64,000 nt of DNA from Lunularia cruciata (Eukaryota > Streptophyta > Marchantiopsida > Lunulariales > Lunulariaceae), in contig OX419756.1 of NCBI GenBank assembly GCA_948567375.1, positions 49,552,333 through 49,616,332 of the forward strand, given 5' to 3'. Of this stretch, positions 56,815-64,000 are shown piece after piece. Numbering within the stretch: position 1 is the first letter of the stretch; each line of letters opens with the position of its first letter. The notes below the pieces were generated by a model, which had not been told where the DNA came from, searched no databases, and was given only the letters and a program-made list of their open reading frames with translations. The translations under genes and the position numbers were made by a program.

Positions 56815-56832
56815 AATGCCACTCTTAAGTAA
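56815..56832 (-). promoter_or_regulatory. Conserved TATA-like box of the unit family
   Basis: On the minus strand, ATTACTTAAGAGTGGCATT follows the ORF stop by about 120 bp. The same place in other units reads CTATTTAAAGGRGGCATT (A, F), CTACTTAAAGGAGCATT (B) or CTATTTAAGAGTGGCATT (E, G). Conservation of the box and its GGCATT context in all complete units supports a promoter. Transcription would run into the 3' segment and beyond, as expected for an LTR U3/R border. Confidence 0.6.
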
Positions 56833-56947
56833 TGAACAAATCAACAGTTCTAACAACTATACCGTTCTACAACAACTCTTCTAACTTGTAGATCCAAAAT
56901 GACAATGCACCTCTTCATATCTGCCTCTTCAAATCTCAAAACTGTTA

Positions 56948-59521
56948 CTAATCCAATCCAATGTCTACTTCTTCCTCGGCTTTCAAACCCGAACCCGAAG
57001 TAATTTTACTTCCTACTACTTTTTCCTCGGGTTTCATATCTTCTACCTCTTCTACCAGATCCAACAATTCTCTTTCCTGATCTAAAATTTCACTAGTGGG
57101 TAATCTATCTAACTCCTTATCTCCCGACCCACTCTTCTCTAATGTCTCTGATGGTAACTCCGAAGACATTTGGACTCTTATGTTATCTACTTCGGGTTTT
57201 GCTCTAACATCCCTCCGAAGTTTTTCTAGCTCTATTTTCACTAAGTCTAATCTAATTGAAATATTGTCTTCTACTTCTAATATCTTCCTGTCTACACGAG
57301 TTCTGAGACTAATCAACAAGGTATTCATATCTATATCCTTCACTTGTCTTCGCCTCGTCTCTTGCACCAACCACTTTAATCCATGCAGTCTCGCTTCTTC
57401 AATTCGAACGCTGGCTTTTGTACTCAACATTGCGTTCATCCTGAGGACAATCTCCTTCAATGGCTCCAACCGCATCTTTCTCTCTCGCTCTTGATCTGCA
57501 AGCCAGTCCTCTCGGTACATCGCCAACTCCGCTTTGAACTCGGCTTTCACCGTCTCCTTCTCCTTCTCCTTCTCCTTCTGTACAACCTTCTCCTCCTGAT
57601 TATGAAGTAACTCTCGTAATCTCTCTTCTTCCCTATACTGTGCAGCCAACTCTCTTTTCCAGAGTTGCTTCTTCTCTTCCATACTCTCCATCACTCTATC
57701 GAGCTCTTGTTCCTTTGATGCTACCCTTGCCATAGCATGGATAAGTTCTAATCTTGAATCAACAAACTGTTGCTTCAAGATTTCGTATTCTGCTACTTGT
57801 CTCTCTCTTGCTATGTCACTCTTCCTTGCAAGATCCTCTCGATAGCTCACTTCTCTCTTCAGGTCTTCAATTACCTGACTTCTCTCTACTACCTCCACTC
57901 GCAATACTTCCCTTTCCTCCTCACCTTGGGTTACACTCTTCTTCAACTCCGAGTTCTCTTCTTCTAATTGCGCTAATACCTGCAACACAGTCGTCACCTC
58001 TGGATGCATCTCCCTCTTCTTGTGCTCCAACTTTACCAACAATGGACACACAATCTCTTGCAGGCACTCCACTCCATTCATCACACCTACTTCTTCCTGC
58101 GTAGAAATCTCCTTCCTTACCTCTTTTTCACCCGATACTCGCCTTCTCCTCTGCAGTCTTTGTATCGGGATTGATGCCTCACTTCCCGAGCTTTCTCCTA
58201 CCTCTTCCTTCACTTTACTCGGCCCCGCTTCACACTTCGCCTTACATCTCGAGCAAACTCCTCGCTGTACTGCGATCTTCTTTTCCTCGGGCACAATTAC
58301 TTTGTCTTCCAACGGTGTGTTGTCTTCGGCTTCCAACTCGGCTTGCACTTCTTCTTTGTATTTGTCCGCCGCCGGCACCAATGTCATCTCTCCCCCTTCA
58401 TCACTTTCATTGTTTGTATCTCCACTTTGCAACGTTAGCTCCGGCTCCTCCTCGTGTTTCGAGTCTTCCGTTTTGAGCTTGGCGTCTCCTTCTGAGTCTT
58501 CATCCTTCGACTCAATCACCACCATACCTCGCCTCGGGTTACTTCTCTACATCTTCCGAGGTTTCTTGCTTTCTTCGGCTTCACCTTGCCGACCTCTCTT
58601 CTTTGATTTTGGAGTGCTCGCTTCTATCTCCACGCTCTTACCCGTCTTCATGTAGTATTCATCAGTGCTTCTGATTTGGAGAATGTACTATTGTTCCTCC
58701 ACGTCAACGTCTTTTCTCAAGTCGGGATGGAAATGAGACACCATTCTGCTTTGCTCCACCGAATTGAGCAAATTCAACCCGAGGTAGAAATGTGCTACAA
58801 ACGGCACGATGTAGTGTGGAGGTGACTTATCCCGCAAATTCCACACCATCTGTCTTGTCCTCCCATGGAAGCACCTCGCCCAATTAATAGGCTCTCCTGC
58901 AAACAATTTATGGAAGAACACCGCTTGGTGTTTCATCACATAAGTTGTTCCCTTTGGCTTCAAGATTGCCATGAGAGCACTCACGATCCCTCTCTTCACT
59001 GGATCCTTGTAACTCTCAACCTTAAACCCATTCATTGTTCTCTTCAAAGAGAAAGCGTCTCTCACTTCCTGAGTCTCCTGAGCTATCTCTCCCTTCCCCA
59101 AGAACGTGGCTCCTTGCTCCGAGCCTGCCTCCTTCTTGAGTACTAGTCTCCAATCCGACTCTGTCCAGCGAGCCGGATTTCCTCTCTTCCCCTCTTCCTC
59201 GGGTCCATCAAGACACTTACTCTTGATGATTTCTGTCATGAATCCTGGAAAGCTTACATTCTAGTTCGATGCTAGAAAGGTGATCCAAAGTTGGCTCAAG
59301 ACTTTGATCCTTGCTATTACATCTAACTTCCGAATCGCATGATTTCTCACGGCAAATTCGGAGTTCTTCTTCCCTCCTCCCATCTCTTCTACCTTCTCAC
59401 TCTCTCTTGATTTCACTCTTGCGACTTCTCCCTTGCGCACTAACACAATTCCAACTCTATTTCCCTTCCCCCGATCACCTGCAAGATGACTTCTCAACGG
59501 CGAAGGAAAATTACTTGACAT
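56948..59521 (-). pseudogene. Unit H long ORF, about 857 codons, three stops
   Basis: The start at 59521 (MSSNFPSPLRSHLAGDRGKG) is shared with D and G. Residues about 50-285 form a conserved region (AIRKLDVIARIKVLSQLWIT, then FKVESYKDPVKRGIVSALMA, then FFHKLFAGEPINWARCFHGR). A basic patch lies near residues 300-325. An acidic Glu/Asp/Ser linker covers about 333-430, and a long coiled coil about 480-760. The end is AEEEVDIGLD-stop. TAG codons at 59,261-59,263, 58,688-58,690 and 58,547-58,549 interrupt one continuous frame. The last 525 codons (58,525-56,948) are open. The domain order suggests a nuclear, dimerising, nucleic-acid-associated protein, but no family is recognised. Confidence 0.82.
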
Positions 59522-59934
59522 TTCATCGTTGCAAGTTTGATTTTTATAGAGTTGCGCTTCTTTGTCTTCCGTCACTTCGAGTTTATACCAAGAAATCACA
59601 CCTCCGGCATGCACCTGCCACTGTCAATCAACCTTTGCATGTATGAGCCGCCAGTTTTTAAACGGCCCCTTCTTGAATTTCTTGCCCCGACGAAAGGTTG
59701 TTAGATTGTCTTCACCTCGGGTTGAGCTCCCCCCAATACAAAGACAATTTACTTCGGGTTGTATGCTGATAGGGCATTTCCGAGTACTTCGCCTTATGAC
59801 CCGAAGTCACTTTACTTTGGGTTTCATCCCGAAGACTCTTTTCTTTGCCTTCTTTGGCCATACAGGCGCAATCTGACTTCTCTATACACTTCTTCTCCTT
59901 TATTTTGAAAAAAAACAAAAATGTGGGCACCACA

Positions 59935-60473
59935 GCTTTTTATGTGGAAAGAAGGGACAAAAGGCAAGTTCATGTCCATTGAGCTTTGAGAGCAAGAGAT
60001 TGAGTGAAAAGAGAAGCTTACTTGACTTGGGATTGCATGTTGGACCTTCTTCACTAAATTTGAGAGAGAGGAGATCTAAGACCAAAGAGTTGTGTGAGGT
60101 TTGTGGAGTGGAAGAACTTCCAAAAGGACACGAATGTAGTGGAGAAATAGCACTCTTGGAAACTTTGATGAAAGATCTTGGAGAGAGTCTTAGTACAACT
60201 ACAAAGATACTATCACCTTCTCAGCTAGTTCTCAAGATGAGTGATGAAGATCTTTCAACTTATGGATAAACTATCCATGAGGGTTTAATTAATATGTATT
60301 CTAGGATTTGATCTTATTATAGAAATCTTAGAGCAATCTGAACCTTTTGTATTCTCTAGGGTAGATTAATCTTAAATAATTTTTGGTCATGTATATACTC
60401 TATTACCTATAGAGTGAGAGAAAAGTAAAGAAAAAAAGATTGAGAGAAAAGAGAAAGATAGTGAGGAGCTAAG
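59935..60473 (+). other. Host-4 leader, right of unit H, with small zinc-motif ORF
   Basis: This is the continuation of the Host-4 leader up to gag. An ORF of 96 codons (59,979-60,269) contains CEVCGVEELPKGHEC, a possible zinc-binding cluster, and TLMKDLGESLSTTTKILSPS. It may be an upstream piece of gag. A direct repeat AGAGTGAGAGAAAAG near 60,410-60,430 matches the Host-3 leader at 27,690. Confidence 0.45.
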
Positions 60474-61430
60474 ATGGAGAAAATTTTGGTTTCCTTTTGC
60501 AAGAATGGAGAAGATGTGGAGACCTTTGTGAGAGACTTCAAGAGAGCTTGCATAGCAACAATGAGAGGAGGAAGAATGAGTAGACTTCATTATTACCAGA
60601 TTTCTTTGAGGATACAACCTGGTATGAGTCAGAATACCGAAAGAGAGAGAGAGGAGAGATGGGCAAGAAGAGTCTTAGCAAAGTTTGACTTCAACACTCA
60701 TTGACAAATTTCTCCCAAATGAGAATTATGAGAGATTGATGAATGAAGTTACCTTCCTCAAACAAGGAGATAGAAAGAAAGGGAGAGTCCATGTAGAAAG
60801 AGTAGAGAAGTTAGAGTCCAGGTTCTGCATAGTGTTGATGAAGAGTGGGGATCATTTGGAGGCTACTTTGATTGGCATAGGAGCCATGCTCACCAAGAAT
60901 TTTGTTGGGAGGGTTGAGTACAAAAATTAGAAGCAAGGTGAGATATGAGAAACATTCTTCCAAGGTTGAAGCTATCAAGATTGCAATACATATAGAGGAG
61001 AGTTTGGAAGGAGATAAGAGTGATTTGGTGGTGAAGTAGGTTATGCATCCTTCTCAAGGCTACAAGTATAGTGAATCTTTTGACACTTTGGTGTTAAGGG
61101 TTGCACCACAGGTAGTGGTTTCTTTGGTTCTTGCACCTCTACCAAAAGATCCACTTCAAACCATCACAAAACAACTTGTAGATCTCAAGATCAATGTAGT
61201 GCAACTATGGGAGAAGAGAGAGGTGGATTGAATTATGGAGGAGGGCCTAAGAGTTATAGAAGCTATCCATATAGAGGAGGCAAAACCAACCAACAATTTC
61301 AATGATAGAAATTGTTGTGGAGGAAGAGGTCACATCCAAAGGAATTGCCCAAATTCCACTTATCATGGAAGAAGGGATTGTGAGAGAGCCAATAGAGAGA
61401 AAGAGGGAGGTAGTGAAACCCAAGTGGCTC
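60474..61430 (+). pseudogene. Host-4 gag
   Basis: The ATG at 60474 opens MEKILVSFCKNGEDVETFVR. The reading matches Host-3 gag: DKFLPNENYERLMNEVTFLK, GIGAMLTKNFVG, KDPLQTITKQLVDLKINVVQ, then a knuckle near 61,313-61,350 reading CCGGRGHIQRNC, where the first half is damaged. Frameshifts near 60,700 and 60,915 and stops near 61,040 and 61,230 break it. Confidence 0.75.
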
Positions 61431-61869
61431 ATAATTCAAACAAAGGTAAGGAGATAACATCCATAGATGTGGTTGAGAGAAAATATGTTAAGGAGGAGTG
61501 CTCAAATTCCAAAGGTCTTAATTTGGTTTTTTTTGCACAATAGTAGAAGAGAGCTTGTTTTGCAAAGAATATACACTCTTCTCAAGGATTTAGTCCTAAC
61601 AAAACTACTCCTATGCCTACTAGGATCACTTGCACTAGCACCTCAATGTCATCAACAAGACTCAAAAGACTCCAAGAAAGAAGTTGAGGATGGAGGACTC
61701 ACTTCTTGATCTCAAAGCAACAATGGAACTACATTGTGTTGGGGGATGTTTGTAGTCACAAGGCCAACATCATAGTGGGCTAATTGATCACTTTGAATCT
61801 TACTTTGAGAAAGGAGCTTAGAGGTGGTTTGAGTTCTACAAGGATCAAGAGGAAGAAGAAAGTAAAAGA

Positions 61870-62510
61870 AAAAACTCTAGTATCAATGGAAATGATGGAT
61901 GCCAAACCAACACTAATGGGAGGCTTGTTAATATGCCTTCAAGATTGATGTGAGAGTGAATAGTGACAACATCAAGGATGCACTTGTTGATGGAGCATCT
62001 GTAGTGAATACCATGTCAAAGAGGTTGATGAAGAAGTTGGGTATGATATCCTCTAGACCTTCAACAATTGTGGTGAGCATAGCAAACAAGCAACAAGTTC
62101 AACCAATAAGGGTGATGGATAAGGTGGTAGTTTCAATTATTGGAGTTTAGAATCTCATGATTTTCCAAGTCTTGAAGGATTCAAACTATCATTTGCTTCT
62201 TTGGATGCCATGGTTAAGAGTAACATGCACAACTGATTGATGGCACAAAGGGTTCTTGAGGATGGGACCATCAAACCATTGAATTATAGTTTATGTGAGT
62301 AACACTACAACACTTCACATTTAGATACACCATCTTTTGATAATTGGGAATTAGATTCAGAAGAAGGAGCCTCAAGTGTGGACACAAGCATGAAAAAAGA
62401 GACTTCCATGGAGGAAGATGAATCTAAATTTGATTTAGATATATATCCTTTGTGTGCTATGGATTTTTCACCTAAGCTAGAGGTTTGAAGACCTAGATAA
62501 ATCACCATTG
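61870..62510 (+). pseudogene. Host-4 protease and acidic linker
   Basis: KDALVDGASVVNTMSKRLMK near 61,975-62,035 corresponds to the protease active site with DGA in place of DTG, so it is probably inactive. The region VVSIANKQQVQPIRVMDKVV follows. The linker near 62,320-62,470 is acidic, as in Host-3. Between 61,430 and 61,870 the reading is a degraded gag-protease spacer. This copy preserves the undisturbed host sequence into which unit D jumped in Host-3. Confidence 0.7.
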
Positions 62511-63618
62511 ATACTTGAGGAGATAGTGAGGAGGTTATCTACCCTCAAGTATGGTCCCAAAATTACAAAGGAAGAGAAGGTGAGCTTTGAGGAGATATTT
62601 TGTAGATTTATCCATGTGTTTGCTTTCAATTACAAGGATCTAAAGGAAGTCACCTTGGAGGAATAGAAGGTAAAGTTAGAATCACATGCAAGACCAATCG
62701 GCCAAAAGTAATGTTGCATTAGCCCAGCAATAACTTCAATTGTGAAGGAGGAGATTGATAAGCTTAAGGAAGCCAGATTTATCCTTGAGGTAGAGAATTT
62801 AGAATGGGTATCTCCAATTGTGATTGTGAAGAAAAAGAATGGTAAGCTTTGAGTATGTGTGGATTACAAGAAGCTCAATATTGTTACTAAAAGGGACTAT
62901 TACTGTTTGCCATTCATTGATGAGATCTTGGAGGAGGTTGCATGTCATGAGAGGTATAATTTTGGAGATGGTTATAGTGAGTATAACCAAATCAAGATTG
63001 CACCAGAGCATCAACAATTCACCACATTCACCACACCTTGGGAGACTTATGCTCTCAAGGTCATGCTTTTTAGGCTTTGCAATGCTCCAGCCACATCCCA
63101 ATCATTCATGAACAAATTATCTGAACCTTCTATTGGAAAATTTATGAGACTTCATTGATGACTTTTGTGTCTATAGGAACAAGCAAGAGCAATGCTTGGA
63201 ATGCTTGGATGAAGCAAATGCATCTCTCAACCCAAAGAAGTGCATTTTTGGTTGTGAAGAAGGTTTAGTTTTGAAGCACATCATTTCCAAGGATGGATCT
63301 TGAGAAGGCGAGGAGAATCTCAAACCTTCCCTTCACTTCAAGCTTGACAAAGTTATGCCAATTCTTGGGGATGGTTGGATATATAGGAGGTTCTTCTTTT
63401 CATTTTCTAACAAGGCTTATGCATTGATAATCTAGATGAACATGGTGATTTTGGAGGACAAGGAGGCTCTCAAAGATGTTAAGGAGCTCAAACAATCCCT
63501 TGTTGTGGCTCCAATTCTTACTAAACCTGATTGGAGTAAGCCATTTATCCTCAACATTGATGCTTCCATTTTAGCTATAGGATGCAATCTTAGTCAATTA
63601 GATCAAGATGAGCATGAT
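62511..63618 (+). pseudogene. Host-4 reverse transcriptase and RNase H start
   Basis: RT motifs: VDYKKLNIVTKRDYYCLPFI, EHQQFTTFTTPWETYALKVM, FRLCNAPATSQSFMNK and a frameshifted DFIDDFCVYR catalytic block near 63,152-63,178. HIISKDGS follows near 63,280. RNase H starts with PFILNIDASILAIGCNL near 63,543-63,590. Unit I begins at 63,619 and cuts RNase H. Several frameshifts and stops are present. Confidence 0.75.
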
Positions 63619-64000
63619 TGTGACAACCTGGTAAATATCACTTTTGCGGTAATTAGGTAAGTTAAGTTCGTTCCCGCAAAGATACGAGTCAGAAATATCC
63701 AAATACAAAGCAAATAGTAACAATGTAGTTCTTCTTGGTTGCGTCTTTAATCTCTCAGGTAGAAACCACACCCAAAAGAGAGTAACAAGCACTGATTCGC
63801 AGTCTTGTCACAAATTAACACTTCTTAATCACAACTCCATCAAATCTTTCCAAACAATCTTGATTGTGATGATTCAGGCTCTCCCAAAAATGACACTTCA
63901 CTGCAAAATGACTTCGCCTCAGAATTGTGTTCCACCCCTCCACTGAAGGCACAACTTCCTTGATCAAAATTGCTTCACATCAACTTCACACTGCACTCAC
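63619..64000 (-). mobile_element. Unit I: 3' end of another unit, cut by window edge
   Basis: It begins TGTGACAACCTGGT at 63619 after ATGAT (63614-63618), the expected target duplication. The remaining 382 bp match the 3' segment of the other units throughout, for example TTGGTTGCGTCTTTAATC and CACTGAAGGCACAACTTCC. Its ORF and 5' end lie outside the window. Confidence 0.9.

Larger units (their letters stand above)
56157..59934 (-). mobile_element. Unit H: best preserved unit, perfect target duplication
   Basis: The left end is TGTGACAACCAGGC at 56157 and the right end GTGGGCACCACA at 59934, with GCTTT on both sides (56152-56156 and 59935-59939). Length is 3,778 bp. From its 5' end (59934), about 410 bp lead to the ORF (59,521 to 56,948), then a TATA-like TTACTTAAGAG at about 56,820-56,830, then about 660 bp to the 3' end. 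There are no internal repeats of the ends, no RT and no integrase. This is the reference copy for the family. Confidence 0.94.

Noticed and set aside
1-64000. CRISPR arrays, operons or ribosome-binding sites
   Set aside because: The sequence is eukaryotic; the repeats seen are retroelement copies or short tandem repeats without regular spacers.

Overview
The window looks like intergenic DNA from a land plant with a large, retrotransposon-rich genome. A gymnosperm is my guess, but the sequence alone does not prove it. I see no convincing single-copy cellular gene, no rRNA or tRNA gene and nothing prokaryotic. Almost everything recognisable is LTR-retrotransposon sequence nested in other LTR-retrotransposons, mostly broken by stops and frameshifts.

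The main result is a repeated unit present nine times (A-I, about 27 kb or 42% of the window). A complete unit is 3.4-3.8 kb. It begins TGTGGTRCCCACA, ends GGTTRTCACA and lies between 5-bp target duplications. The duplications are perfect for B (GTAGA), C (ACCCA), G (CATCT) and H (GCTTT), and one base off for A and E. The unit has no repeats at its own ends and no polymerase genes. Each carries one long frame coding for a protein of about 860 residues: a conserved helical-looking N-terminal region, a basic nuclear-signal-like patch, an acidic linker and a long coiled coil. About 120 bp after this frame lies a conserved TATA-like box (CTATTTAAG), then 640-700 bp to the end. This fits a giant solo LTR whose U3 holds a gene. 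I do not recognise the protein or the family. Two subfamilies are clear: D, G and H; and A, B, E and F. C is a divergent deletion derivative, and I runs off the right edge.

Layout. 1-10,700: Host-1, a minus-strand Ty3/gypsy gag-protease remnant, split by units A and B. 11,450-13,750: Host-2, a plus-strand remnant of the same family, head-to-head with Host-1. 13,833-27,709: Host-3, a minus-strand Ty3/gypsy element (Athila/Tat-like, DDFCVYG reverse transcriptase) with 3' LTR, integrase, RNase H, RT, protease and gag, split by units C and D; D is itself split by E. 27,710-30,919: unit F, truncated at its 3' end. 30,920-34,960: a degraded patchwork including a Ty1/copia RT. 34,960-40,170: AT-rich DNA without a recognisable gene. 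40,179-43,478 and 52,922-53,520: Host-5, another minus-strand gypsy element, split by unit G. Unit G (43,479-52,916) contains a young gypsy chromovirus (45,409-51,050). 53,640-54,434: two tandem-repeat blocks. 54,757-64,000: Host-4, a plus-strand relative of Host-3, split by units H and I.

The chromovirus is the youngest resolvable insertion: its 423-bp LTRs differ at four sites and its target duplication is perfect. Each LTR carries four clusters of perfect or near-perfect heat-shock elements just upstream of a TATAAATA box, so it is a good candidate for a heat-responsive retrotransposon.
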